Assembly (NCBI GenBank): GCA_039182515.1
Contig: JBCDCE010000003.1
Location: 1 to 64,000 of the forward strand
From: JBCDCE01 sp039182515
Lineage (GTDB): Bacteria > Pseudomonadota > Alphaproteobacteria > Rhodobacterales > Rhodobacteraceae
Length of the DNA: 64,000 bases
Direction: 5' to 3'
The position numbers and the translations under genes were made by a program. Of this stretch, positions 1-9,100 are shown one piece after another; the first letter of the stretch is position 1; the number at the start of each line of letters is the position of its first letter. The notes beneath the pieces were generated by a model. It saw only the letters and a list, made by a program, of their open reading frames with translations. It searched no databases and was not told the DNA's origin.

Positions 1-89
1 ATTGTCAGATTGGAAATCTGCACATTGCCACGCTGAACCGGCAAATGCGGCCAGATCAACGCGTACTGCTCTTCTGTTATCTCATTCAT
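1..89 (-). mobile_element. IS5-family transposase, N-terminal fragment cut by window edge
   Basis: Reading the minus strand from an ATG at 89 gives about 29 codons that run off the window. They contain TEEQYALIWPHLP followed by QRGNVQISNL, which resembles the N-terminus of IS5-type DDE transposases. The end of the element should lie between about 90 and 140. A CTAG at 138-141, the kind of target IS5 relatives use, is a plausible edge, but the other end is not in view. It sits directly upstream of the AlpA-like gene, whose ribosome binding site lies just beyond the presumed IS end. Family assignment is from recognition of a short sequence. Confidence 0.6.
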
Positions 90-149
90 AACAGACAGTT
101 AGCAGAAATCAGGCCAGGACAATAGTGTTAACACGCCCTAGGAGACTTC

Positions 150-350
150 GTGATGAGGATACTTTCAAAACGTCAGGTGCAGGAGCTGGTTCTGTATTCA
201 CCCCAACACATAGCTCGGCTGGAGAAGGTAGGCCAATTCCCTAAGCGGGTACCGCTGGGTCCGAACCGGGTGGGCTGGGTTGAGAGTGAAGTGCTGGACT
301 GGCTTCAAGAACGCTTGGCGCAGCGAGAAGAACCAAACCGACACTCCTGA
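150..350 (+). CDS. AlpA-like excisionase/transcriptional regulator
   Basis: This is a 66-residue MerR/AlpA-type winged-helix protein. It shows the family pattern of an N-terminal helix-turn-helix (SKRQVQELVLYSPQHIARLEK), a wing with FPKRVPLGPNRVGW, and a final helix ESEVLDWLQERL. AlpA proteins are small DNA-binding activators or excisionases of prophages and tRNA-integrated islands, and this one lies about 0.8 kb from an integrase remnant beside a tRNA, as expected. AGGAGA at 140-145 serves either the GTG at 150 or the ATG at 153; I cannot choose between them. It is followed by a GC-rich hairpin at 362-391. Its role here is probably vestigial because the integrase is broken. Confidence 0.75.
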   Translation: MMRILSKRQVQELVLYSPQHIARLEKVGQFPKRVPLGPNRVGWVESEVLDWLQERLAQREEPNRHS

Positions 351-361
351 TTTCAGGAGCT

Positions 362-391
362 GGGTGGCCGGGGTTGCAAACTCGGTCACCC
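362..391 (+). terminator. Stem-loop after the AlpA-like gene
   Basis: GGGTGGCC at 362-369 pairs with GGTCACCC at 384-391 (8 bp, one G-T wobble) around a 14-nt loop. There is no clear T-run, so it may be a terminator or simply a structured spacer before the NTPase fragment. Confidence 0.35.
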
Positions 392-440
392 AATTCGAAA
401 AGGAACAAAGACTAGGTGACCACGGTAATCTATTGACGCA

Positions 441-1148
441 ATGACAAGTGAGCAACGAAGCATCAATCAAGCTGCACGCGACGCGATTAGGTCCTTCCTA
501 GCTATCGCAAATCCGCAGTATGCCCTCTTGATCGATGCGCCGTGGGGCGCTGGCAAAACACATCTGATCCGCGCTGTTGTTCCTCAAGCAGCACGGTACG
601 TTTCCTTAAATGGTGTGGCGAGCGAGGACGAATTCCGCCGCGCAGTGTTGAAAAATTCGCTTGAAGCGTCGGTAGTCCAAAGAGGAACAGGGCTAGCCAA
701 GGCACTTGGCGCGTTGACCAAGCGGCCTGGGCTCGCAGACTTGTTGAGCGATTTTGCTGAAGAGCGCATGCTCGCAGAGCTTCCGCGCATCCTGGTTTTT
801 GACGACCTTGAGCGGTGCACACTGGACCCGCCGGTACTGTTCGGTCTCATCAATGAACACGTTGAGCATCAGAAGCGTAACGTTGTACTTGCCGCACACG
901 CAGACGCTGAAGGTCACCCGGCGGTTGATGAATTCCGCAAGCGAAAAGAGAAAGTTATTGGCCGCACCATTACCCTAGCCGCTGATTTTGATGCCGCATT
1001 TAGTGCGTTTGTTTCTGCGTTACCTGCGGGCGCAGGAAAGCGATACGTCCAAAAGAACGCGGGTCTTATCCGCGAAGTCTTTGAAACCTCTAACCATCAA
1101 AATTTGAGATTGCTCCGCAGCACACTCATTGAAACAACCGAACTTCTG
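441..1148 (+). pseudogene. KAP-like P-loop NTPase, 3' end lost by deletion
   Basis: About 236 residues resemble KAP-type P-loop NTPases. A Walker A motif (APWGAGKT) lies near residues 33-40 and a Walker B-like ILVFDDLERC near residue 120. Such proteins in mobile islands are often several hundred residues long and some belong to phage-defence modules. The open frame continues to 1388, but from about 1148 it reads antisense across the start of an integrase gene, so the last ~80 residues are not native. I interpret this as a deletion that fused the NTPase tail-to-tail with the integrase. No good Shine-Dalgarno precedes the ATG at 441. Function is unknown; the family call is moderate. Confidence 0.6.
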
Positions 1149-1282
1149 GCTCGCTGGTATCGGAATTGCCATGATTTGGTACCCGTGGGGCGGACCAGCA
1201 AGGTGAGGCCCAAACCGTCGTTCAGTTTGTATGCCTTATCTGTTTGTTTTGCCTTGCGAATCTTGAGGTCAGTCAATGGCAT
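1148..1282 (-). pseudogene. Tyrosine integrase remnant (arm-binding N-terminus only)
   Basis: From an ATG at 1282, about 45 codons encode MPLTDLKIRKAK, then LNDGLGLTLLVRPTG and KSWQFRYQ. This is the typical start of integrases with a DUF4102 arm-DNA-binding domain. Similarity stops near 1148, where the sequence becomes the antisense of the NTPase gene, and no catalytic domain follows. The start codon lies about 160 bp from the 3' end of tRNA-Leu, the normal position of an integrase in an element inserted at a tRNA 3' end. The remaining piece cannot catalyse recombination. Confidence 0.75.
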
Positions 1283-1442
1283 TTTGGGTACAGAATCCGA
1301 AATTTGCGAAATGTCGCTCTGTACCCAGATTTATACCCAAAAAGTGACGCGATTTCCTGGGTACAGGCGATCAGCTATGTTCACCTAATACCAGATAAAT
1401 CGTTGTTTTTCAATGGTTTTGATCGTCTATGTTCGGGATTTG

Positions 1443-1528
1443 TGGTGCCCAGGAGAGGACTCGAACCTCCACGTCCATACGGACACTAGCACCTGAAGCT
1501 AGCGCGTCTACCATTCCGCCACCTGGGC
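1443..1528 (-). tRNA. tRNA-Leu (anticodon CAG)
   Basis: The minus strand folds as an 86-nt class II tRNA. The acceptor stem is GCCCAGG/CCTGGGC, the discriminator is A, and CCA is encoded (the ACCA end is at 1443-1446). The anticodon arm is CTAGC-TTCAGGT-GCTAG, giving anticodon CAG. A long variable arm follows, and the T-arm contains GGTTCGAGTCC. Its 3' end faces the integrase remnant at 1282, so it is the likely attachment site of the decayed element. The matching direct repeat at the far end is outside this window. Confidence 0.95.
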
Positions 1529-1661
1529 CAGTGTGCAGGCACGTGATTTATGGGGGCTCTTGGGCTTAGTCAATCAAAATTGAACCTATGGGCGACGAAA
1601 TGCGCCTTGCGAGCTTGTTGGGTGCGGACTAGATCCTTGCTTAGCCTAGGGAGAGACGGCC

Positions 1662-2642
1662 ATGTCTAAACTTGTGACCATATACGGCGGATCCGGATTT
1701 GTAGGGCGCTATATTGCGCGTCGGATGGCGAAAGCCGGGTGGCGCGTGCGCGTGGCGGTGCGCAGGCCGAATGAGGCGATTTTCGTGAAGCCTTACGGTG
1801 TGGTAGGCCAAGTTGAGCCGGTGTTGTGCAACATCCGCGACGATGAAAGCGTGCGGATTGTTCTGCAAGGCGCAGACGCTGTGGTCAATTGCGTCGGTAT
1901 TTTAGCAGAGCAAGGCAAGAACAAATTCGATGCTGTTCAGGCGGAAGGCGCCGCACGTGTGGCGCGGATTTCGGCTGAAGCCGGCATTACAAATATGGTT
2001 CATATGTCCGCCATAGGTGCGGATGTCCAAGCGCAAAGTGATTACGCGCGAACGAAAGCCGAAGGTGAAGCGAGCGTTTTGGAGCATCAGCCAAATGCTG
2101 TCATTTTGCGGCCATCTATTGTGTTCGGCCCAGAAGATGATTTCTTCAACCGCTTTGCCAGCATGGCGCGCCTGGGTCCTGTTTTGCCTGTGGTTGGTGC
2201 GAACACACGGTTTCAGCCGGTTTACGTCGATGACGTTGCTGCAGCGGCAGAACTTGCGCTTACTGGCAAGGCTGCACCTGGCGTTTACGAATTGGGAGGG
2301 CCCGAGGTGGCCACCTTTAAAGAGTTGATGGAAGCGATGTTGCGCGTGATTCAGCGTCGCAAACTGATTGTGAACATTCCGTTTTTTGCGGCGTCTCTCA
2401 TGGGCGGGGCATTTGGTGTTTTAAAGTTTCTAAGTGCTGGGCTAATCCAAGGTCCAATCACCACTGACCAGGTTAAAAACCTCAAGAATGACAATGTTGT
2501 CAGCAAAGGTGCAAAGGGTTTGGCTGATCTCGGTATTGATCCGATGAGTATGGAATCGGTTTTGCCGGAGTATCTTTGGCGGTTCCGTCCCTCCGGGCAA
2601 TATGCGGAAATTAAAAACAGCGCAAAAAACCTCAAAGCCTAA
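1662..2642 (+). CDS. Complex I NDUFA9-family NAD(P)-binding protein
   Basis: This is a 326-residue atypical short-chain dehydrogenase/epimerase-like protein with a Rossmann motif GGSGFVG at residues 9-15, a conserved DAVVNCVGIL strand and an RPSIVFGPEDDFFNRF segment. This is the set seen in the complex I accessory subunit NDUFA9 family common in alphaproteobacteria. In bacteria its role is not firmly established; it may be a quinone- or NAD-associated assembly or stability factor. GGGAGAGACGGCC precedes the ATG. It is a single gene that converges on uppP. Annotation as a generic NAD-dependent epimerase/dehydratase would be the alternative. Confidence 0.85.
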   Translation: MSKLVTIYGGSGFVGRYIARRMAKAGWRVRVAVRRPNEAIFVKPYGVVGQVEPVLCNIRDDESVRIVLQGADAVVNCVGILAEQGKNKFDAVQAEGAARVARISAEAGITNMVHMSAIGADVQAQSDYARTKAEGEASVLEHQPNAVILRPSIVFGPEDDFFNRFASMARLGPVLPVVGANTRFQPVYVDDVAAAAELALTGKAAPGVYELGGPEVATFKELMEAMLRVIQRRKLIVNIPFFAASLMGGAFGVLKFLSAGLIQGPITTDQVKNLKNDNVVSKGAKGLADLGIDPMSMESVLPEYLWRFRPSGQYAEIKNSAKNLKA

Positions 2643-2676
2643 CACTTTCTTAATCTGATAAGTTTGAAGCATCCCT

Positions 2677-2703
2677 CTCCCTACCACCCTTCATGGTGGG
2701 GAG
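2677..2703 (+). terminator. Hairpin between convergent genes
   Basis: CCACC/GGTGG extended by CTCC/GGAG (with a 3-nt bulge) around CTTCAT forms a stem-loop 34 bases after the NDUFA9-like stop codon. It is a possible terminator but has no T-run. Confidence 0.3.
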
Positions 2704-2825
2704 ATTCGGATAAAAATTTCTAAGTAGACGGCGAATATTTCTGATAGTTTTAATTAAATCTGTCGTTTGAACTTTGAGGCCATGCGTAAAGGTCAGCTCA
2801 TGCAGCCTCAGGCCAAAAGCTACTC

Positions 2826-3626
2826 TTAGTAAGCGATCATCAAAAGAATGAAGCCAAGGATAATCCGGTAGATTACGTAGGGTGTGAAGCTCACGGATTT
2901 GAGCAATCGCATCATGAATATAAGTGAGGCGAGCGCCGCAAAGAAGGCAAAGACGGCAGCGATCGCTGCATCTCGTGCGAGCTCCGCGTTTGCTTCTCCG
3001 GCCACCTCGAGGCCCAAAAGAGTGCCTGACGCTAGAATCGTTGGGATGGACATGAGCATCGCGAGTTTTGCGGCAGCGTGACGGTTGTATCCCAATGCCC
3101 TAGCGCCCGTGATTGTTGCGCCCGATCTTGATGTTCCGGGGATTAAAGCCACGGCTTGCCAGAGCCCCATGATGATCGCATGGCGGAGGTTCCACTCGTT
3201 GCCCGTTAACACTTCTGGTGATTTTGTATCGTACCACCAAAGGACAATCCCAAAGATGATCATTGTCCAGCCGATCACTGCCGTAGAGCGCATCATATCG
3301 TCTATGCCTGTGAGCTTAAGAATGAGGCCCAAGACGACTACAGGAATGGTTGCAATGATCATCAAAAGTGCAAGCTGCGCTGGAGGCGATTTGCGCTGGT
3401 ATGTGAAGAGGCGCGGCAAGCCAACCAGAATTGTTCGTACGTCGCGCCAAAAATACAGAACCACTGCAAAAAGCGTGCCGACATGAACTGCCACATCGAT
3501 CGCCTGGCCTTGGTCTTGGAGACCTGTGAGGTTTGGGAGCAAAATCAGATGCCCAGAGGAACTCACGGGCAAAAATTCGGTCAAACCTTGGATGACGGCA
3601 ACGAGAAAGAGATGAAAAAGCGTCAT
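2826..3626 (-). CDS. uppP: Undecaprenyl-diphosphate phosphatase UppP/BacA
   Basis: This 266-residue polytopic membrane protein dephosphorylates undecaprenyl diphosphate, recycling the lipid carrier for peptidoglycan and other wall polymers. Diagnostic motifs are the N-terminal QGLTEFLPVSSSGHL and the PGTSRSGATI loop, which hold the catalytic Glu, Ser and Arg residues; about eight membrane segments follow. I chose the ATG at 3626 because GAGG lies just upstream on the minus strand; an in-frame TTG at 3629 is the only nearby alternative. It stands alone, convergent with the NDUFA9-like gene and divergent from gltD. Loss or overexpression of this family alters bacitracin tolerance. Confidence 0.95.
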   Translation of the reverse strand: MTLFHLFLVAVIQGLTEFLPVSSSGHLILLPNLTGLQDQGQAIDVAVHVGTLFAVVLYFWRDVRTILVGLPRLFTYQRKSPPAQLALLMIIATIPVVVLGLILKLTGIDDMMRSTAVIGWTMIIFGIVLWWYDTKSPEVLTGNEWNLRHAIIMGLWQAVALIPGTSRSGATITGARALGYNRHAAAKLAMLMSIPTILASGTLLGLEVAGEANAELARDAAIAAVFAFFAALASLIFMMRLLKSVSFTPYVIYRIILGFILLMIAY

Positions 3627-3767
3627 CAAGGCCTCATGATTCGGATCAGCGCGGGGACAGTAACATCCTCAAACTTTAGGAAAAGCAAACAGATAGGTAT
3701 TAATGCGGACCTAATTCGGATCCATGATGAGCTAAAATTTGGCACAAGCTCGCTGAAATCTAAAAAT

Positions 3768-3791
3768 AAGTCAGTCTTTATGACTTTTATT
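3768..3791 (+). promoter_or_regulatory. Possible leader hairpin upstream of gltD
   Basis: AAGTCA at 3768-3773 pairs with TGACTT at 3781-3786, followed by TTATTT, about 60 bases before the gltD start. It could be a weak attenuator in an otherwise featureless 222-bp uppP-gltD spacer. The stem is short, so this is tentative. Confidence 0.25.
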
Positions 3792-3848
3792 TCCCTTCCA
3801 ACCTCTTTATGCAACGAACTCCGCTCGCTTTTCTTGGAGGATTGATCC

Positions 3849-5282
3849 ATGGCCAGCCAAAAGATGCTTAAATTCGTGACGACTGAGCGCGACATGCCTG
3901 AAAAGCGTGGCGCAAATGTACGAAAAGAAGACTTCCAAGAGATCTATGCCGAGTACGCCGCAGCCAAAGCGGAAGAGCAGGCCTCCCGCTGTTCGCAATG
4001 CGGTGTACCCTATTGTCAAAGCCACTGCCCGCTTCACAACAATATTCCCGACTGGCTTCGCCTCACGGCAGAAGGGCGCTTGAAGGAAGCTTATGCGGTT
4101 TCACAAGCTACAAACACCTTCCCTGAGATCTGCGGCCGCATTTGTCCGCAGGATCGGCTCTGTGAAGGCAACTGTGTCATCGAGCAGTCTGGCCATGGCA
4201 CTGTGACGATCGGATCTGTTGAGAAATACATCACCGACACTGCCTGGGAAGAGGGCTGGGTGCAGCCCGTTGTCCCTATACAAGAGCGCAGCGAAAGCGT
4301 TGGGATCATCGGAGCGGGCCCTGGGGGCTTGGCTGCGGCAGATATGCTGCGACGTCAGGGCATTCAGGTGACGGTATACGATCGCTACGACCGCTCAGGC
4401 GGGCTGCTGACCTACGGGATCCCGGGCTTCAAGCTCGAAAAAGACGTGGTGATGCGCCGCAACGAGCAGCTGGAGAAATCGGGCGTCGAATTTGTGCTCA
4501 ACTGCAATGTTGGCGAAGATCTCAGCTTTGACGCGATCCGCGGCAAGCATGATGCCGTGTTGATTGCCACGGGCGTATACAAAACACGTGAATTGCAAGC
4601 CCCTGGCGTGGGTGCTGATGGCATTGTTCGCGCAATTGACTACCTGACGGCGTCAAACAAAAAGAGCTTTGGAGACGACGTCCCAGAGTTTGACAGTGGC
4701 GCGCTTGATGCAGAGGGCAAGCGCGTCGTGGTGATTGGCGGTGGCGACACCGCGATGGATTGTGTCCGCACCGCTATTCGACAGGGTGCGGAAAGCGTAA
4801 AGTGTCTCTACAGGCGCGATAGAGACAATATGCCGGGCTCACAGAGAGAAGTTCAGAACGCGGAAGAAGAGGGCGTGGAGTTTGTTTGGCTGACGGCCCC
4901 TAAAGGTTTTGCGGGAGACGAAGTTGAAAGCGTCTTGGTTCAGCAGATGCGCTTGGGTGCGCCAGATGCAACCGGCCGCCGTGCGCCTGAGATTGTGGAA
5001 GGCGCCGACTACAACGAGCCTGCGGATCTTGTGGTGCAGGCGCTGGGCTTTGAGCCGGAAGAGATCCCAACGCTTTGGGGTGTGCCAGAGCTTGAAGTGA
5101 CCCGCTGGGGCACCATCAAAGCAGACTTTACCACGGGGGCTACGAGCCTTCCTGGCGTCTATGCGGCTGGCGATATTGTACGCGGCGCGAGCCTTGTGGT
5201 TTGGGCCATTAAAGACGGGCGTGACGCGGCTGAGGCAATCCTTGAGTACCTCAGCAGCGCCAGCGCAGTGGCCGCCGAATAG
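3849..5282 (+). CDS. gltD: Glutamate synthase (NADPH) small subunit
   Basis: This 477-residue beta subunit of GOGAT passes electrons from NADPH through FAD and two [4Fe-4S] clusters to the large subunit, which makes two glutamates from glutamine and 2-oxoglutarate. Cysteines C48, C51, C56 and C60 (CSQCGVPYCQSHCP) and a second set in ICGRICPQDRLCEGNC bind the clusters. GIIGAGPGGLAA is the FAD-binding Rossmann motif and GGGDTAMDC the NADPH site. The ATG at 3849 follows a GGAGG. It is separated from gltB by a secreted unknown rather than adjoining it, and the order gltD-x-gltB is the reverse of the enteric arrangement. Confidence 0.95.
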   Translation: MASQKMLKFVTTERDMPEKRGANVRKEDFQEIYAEYAAAKAEEQASRCSQCGVPYCQSHCPLHNNIPDWLRLTAEGRLKEAYAVSQATNTFPEICGRICPQDRLCEGNCVIEQSGHGTVTIGSVEKYITDTAWEEGWVQPVVPIQERSESVGIIGAGPGGLAAADMLRRQGIQVTVYDRYDRSGGLLTYGIPGFKLEKDVVMRRNEQLEKSGVEFVLNCNVGEDLSFDAIRGKHDAVLIATGVYKTRELQAPGVGADGIVRAIDYLTASNKKSFGDDVPEFDSGALDAEGKRVVVIGGGDTAMDCVRTAIRQGAESVKCLYRRDRDNMPGSQREVQNAEEEGVEFVWLTAPKGFAGDEVESVLVQQMRLGAPDATGRRAPEIVEGADYNEPADLVVQALGFEPEEIPTLWGVPELEVTRWGTIKADFTTGATSLPGVYAAGDIVRGASLVVWAIKDGRDAAEAILEYLSSASAVAAE

Positions 5283-5306
5283 AAGGGCAATAAGCGCGGA
5301 TACAGG

Positions 5307-5350
5307 CGTATGCAGCACGTATGTTCTACGTATGCCTAACGTATGCATGC
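5307..5350 (+). repeat. Four 11-bp-phased CGTATG direct repeats
   Basis: CGTATG begins at 5307, 5318, 5329 and 5340, a period of exactly 11 bp, so all four copies lie on nearly the same face of the helix. The first five spacer bases differ between copies, which argues against recent slippage and for a selected protein-binding array. A related CGTACG at 5353 is two bases out of phase. The array lies 25 bp after the gltD stop and about 60 bp before the next start codon, where an operator would be expected. Confidence 0.55.
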
Positions 5351-5409
5351 AGCGTACGCGCAACAGTTAATGGGTCAGTGCTTCTGACTTTTGAACGAAG
5401 GGACGGGGA

Positions 5410-6123
5410 ATGCGACGGTTGGGACTCAGTTTGGCACTTTGCACCATGGCGGCAACGCCTGGCCTGCCTGTGCTCGCGCAGAGCTTTTCCGTGCCAGACG
5501 GCTGTACGCCACAGTTTACCGTGCAGTACCAAAGCTGTTTGATGATGAACCTCTGGACCTGTGAAGCAGATGCCCCTGGCGAAAAATGGATGATGCTCTT
5601 TGGGCAAAACGGTCCTGTGCGTCTGCGCAAAGTGGACAGCGATTTCCAATGGTTGGAAACATATTACACAGACGGCAGCACCGAGACGATGATGACGCCC
5701 GCGCCAGATCCGTCTGATATGGCCGAACTGTTGAGCACAAAGCGCGATACCTATGATTTCAGTGTCGACGAGCCTGAGGGCGAGCGTCGCTACAGAGGCT
5801 ATGACGCGCTCACCGGTGAAGAGCCGGTGATCGACGGCGAGCGCTTGCTGGCCACCGAATATGCTTATGAGCAGTTCGATGAAACAGGCAACCAAATCGG
5901 CGGCTCCAAAGGCGCACAATTTGTGCACCCCGAATTCCGTATCTTTCTCTTTGGTCAAAGCACCGATCTCGATGGGAGTAATCCATGGTCTGCTTTGCCG
6001 CGCAACTTCTACAGACCGGGAGATAAGGGCTTTTTCCCGAACCTGCCGATTTACGACTGCGGGGTGGTGACATCCCAATTTGACAACCCTTCACATAAGG
6101 AGACACGCCATGACCAGCTTTGA
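5410..6123 (+). CDS. Secreted protein of unknown function between gltD and gltB
   Basis: I do not recognise this 237-residue protein. A signal peptide is clear: MRRLGLSLAL followed by a hydrophobic stretch, with probable cleavage after VLAQ near residue 24. The mature part has four cysteines within the first ~55 residues and one near the C-terminus (IYDCG), suggesting disulfides, and is rich in acidic and aromatic residues. The frame ends 14 bases inside gltB, and the gltB ribosome binding site lies within it, so the two are probably translationally coupled. An operon position between the GOGAT subunits does not imply a role in nitrogen assimilation. The start ATG follows GGGACGGGG, a weak Shine-Dalgarno. 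Confidence 0.75.
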   Translation: MRRLGLSLALCTMAATPGLPVLAQSFSVPDGCTPQFTVQYQSCLMMNLWTCEADAPGEKWMMLFGQNGPVRLRKVDSDFQWLETYYTDGSTETMMTPAPDPSDMAELLSTKRDTYDFSVDEPEGERRYRGYDALTGEEPVIDGERLLATEYAYEQFDETGNQIGGSKGAQFVHPEFRIFLFGQSTDLDGSNPWSALPRNFYRPGDKGFFPNLPIYDCGVVTSQFDNPSHKETRHDQL

Positions 6124-9100
6124 CCAAAATTGGGCCAAGGATGAGACAGCTAAACGTCAGTGGATGGCGGAAAACAGTCTCTATTCGGCGGAAGATGAGC
6201 ATTCTTCTTGCGGCGTTGGCCTTGTGGTTTCCATCGATGGATCGCGCAAACGGCAGGTTGTTGAAAACGGTATTGCCGCTCTGAAAGCCATTTGGCACCG
6301 GGGTGCTGTGGACGCGGATGGCAAGACAGGCGATGGCGCGGGCATTCATGTGCAGATCCCTGTGACCTTCTTTTATGATCAGATCCGTCGCACGGGCCAT
6401 GAGCCCAATATGGATGAGATGATCGCTGTGGGGCAGGTGTTCTTGCCGCGCACCGATTTTGGCGCGCAAGAAACCTGCCGGACCATTGTAGAGAGCGAAG
6501 TGCTCCGCATGGGCTATTACATCTACGGCTGGCGCCACGTGCCGGTGAATGTGGATTGTTTGGGCGAAAAGGCCAATGCGACCCGCCCAGAGATCGAGCA
6601 GATCCTGATCTCAAACTCCAAAGGTGTGGATGAAGAGACCTTCGAGCGCGAGCTTTATGTGATCCGTCGTCGCATTGAGAAAGCGGCGGCTGCGGCTCAG
6701 ATCGCAGACCTCTACATCGCGTCGCTCTCGTGCCGGTCGATCATCTACAAAGGCATGATGCTGGCCGAGCAAGTGGCCGAGTTCTATCCAGATCTGATGG
6801 ATGAGCGGTTTGAGAGCGCTTTTGCAATCTATCACCAGCGCTATTCCACCAACACCTTCCCGCAGTGGTGGCTGGCCCAGCCTTTCCGGATGCTCGCCCA
6901 TAACGGTGAGATCAACACGCTCAAAGGCAACCTTAATTGGATGAAGAGCCACGAGATCCGCATGGCGTCTGGGGCCTTTGAGGAAATGGCGGACGACATC
7001 AAGCCAATTGTCCCGCAGGGCAGCTCGGATTCAGCCGCGCTCGACGCGGTGTTCGAAGTACTCGTGCGCTCAGGCCGCAATGCGCCGATGGCCAAGACAC
7101 TTTTGATCCCTGAGTCGTGGTCGAAGCAAGCCATTGAGCTGCCGCAGGCCTGGCGGGACATGTATTCCTACTGCAATTCCGTGATGGAGCCCTGGGATGG
7201 CCCGGCTGCCTTGGCCATGACCGACGGGCGTTGGGTTTGCGCGGGGCTTGACCGAAATGGTCTGCGCCCGATGCGTTACGTTGTGACGGGCGACGGTATG
7301 CTGATTGCGGGCTCGGAAGCTGGCATGGTGCCGATCCATGAACCAAGTGTGGTTGAAAAGGGTGCGCTGGGCCCCGGCCAGATGATTGCGGTCGATATGC
7401 AAGAGGGCGCACTGTTCCACGATCAAGAGATGAAAGATACGCTCGCCTCAGCCTTGCCGTTCGGTGAATGGGTGGGCCGGATCACGGATCTCGAGCCGTC
7501 GCTCTCGTCCGTGACTGAGAGCGCGGGCCATACAGGTGAAGACCTGCGCGCGCGGCAGATTGCGGCGGGCTACACGATTGAAGAGCTTGAGCACATCTTG
7601 GCGCCAATGGCTGAGGATGGCAAAGAGAGCATTGCCTCCATGGGCGATGACACGCCCTCTGCCGTGCTGTCCGAGAAATACCGCCCGCTCAGCCATTTCT
7701 TCCGTCAAAACTTTAGCCAGGTGACCAACCCGCCCATCGACTCCTTGCGCGAATTCCGTGTGATGAGCCTCAAAACGCGCTTTGGGAACCTCAAGAACGT
7801 ATTGGACCAAGACAGCTCGCAAACCGAGATCTTGGTCATGGACAGCCCTTTCATTGCCAACGCGCAGTTTGAAGAGCTCAAGCGCAATTTTAATGCGACT
7901 GTGGTGGAGATCGATTGTACCTTTGAAGCTGGCAAAGGCGCGCTCACAGCCGCACTTGCACGCGTGCGCGCTGAGGCAGAAGATGCTGTGCGCTCTGGCG
8001 CTGGGCATATCATTCTCACAGACGAGCATCAGGACGGCTCAAAGATCGGGATGCCGATGATCCTGGCAACCTCGGCGATCCATTCTTGGCTTACACGCAA
8101 AGGTCTGCGCACCTTCTGTTCGCTCAACGTGCGGTCGGCTGAATGCATTGATCCGCATTACTTCGCCGTGCTCATTGGCTGCGGTGCGACGGTGGTGAAT
8201 GCCTATTTGGCCGAAGACAGTATCGCAGATCGGATCGAGCGCGGTTTGATCGACGGCACGCTCACAGAAGCCATGGCACGCTATCGCTCGGCGATTGACC
8301 AGGGCTTGCTAAAAATCATGTCTAAGATGGGGATTAGTGTCATATCTTCCTATCGCGGCGGCTTGAATTTTGAGGCTGTTGGCCTCAGTCGTGCGCTCGT
8401 GGCGGAGTACTTCCCCGGCATGCAAAGCCGCATCTCCGGCATCGGTGTGAGCGGCATTCAGGCCAAGACCGAAGAGATCCACGCGAAGGCGCATGGAGGC
8501 GTTGCAGGCGTGTTGCCAATCGGCGGGTTTTACAAAGCGCGCCGCTCCGGCGAGACCCATGCTTGGGAAGCGCAATCCATGCATATGATGCAATCAGCTT
8601 GTTCACGCGCCAGCTATCAGATGTGGCAGCAATACTCCGCGAAAATGCGGTCGAACCCGCCCATCCACCTGCGCGATCTGCTCGACATCAAGCCGATTGG
8701 CCCAGCGGTGCCAATCGAAGAAGTGGAAAGCATCACAGCCATTCGCCGTCGCTTCGTGACTCCAGGTATGTCCTTGGGTGCACTTAGCCCTGAGGCGCAC
8801 AAAACGCTCAATATCGCGATGAACCGGATTGGGGCGAAGTCTGATAGTGGCGAAGGCGGCGAAGATCCCGCACACTTCCATCCAGAGCCCAATGGCGACA
8901 ATCCATCAGCTAAGATCAAGCAGGTGGCGTCGGGCCGCTTTGGCGTGACAGCTGAATATCTCAACCACTGCGAAGAGCTTGAGATCAAAGTGGCCCAGGG
9001 CGCAAAGCCCGGCGAAGGCGGTCAGCTGCCTGGCATGAAGGTCACGGATCTCATCGCGCGGCTGCGGCATTCCACCAAAGGCGTGACGCTGATTTCACCG

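Noticed and set aside
1389..1661. Second attachment-site repeat of the decayed island
   Set aside because: Only the tRNA copy of the 3' end sequence is seen; no duplicate occurs in the first 1.4 kb, so the other end must lie outside the window.
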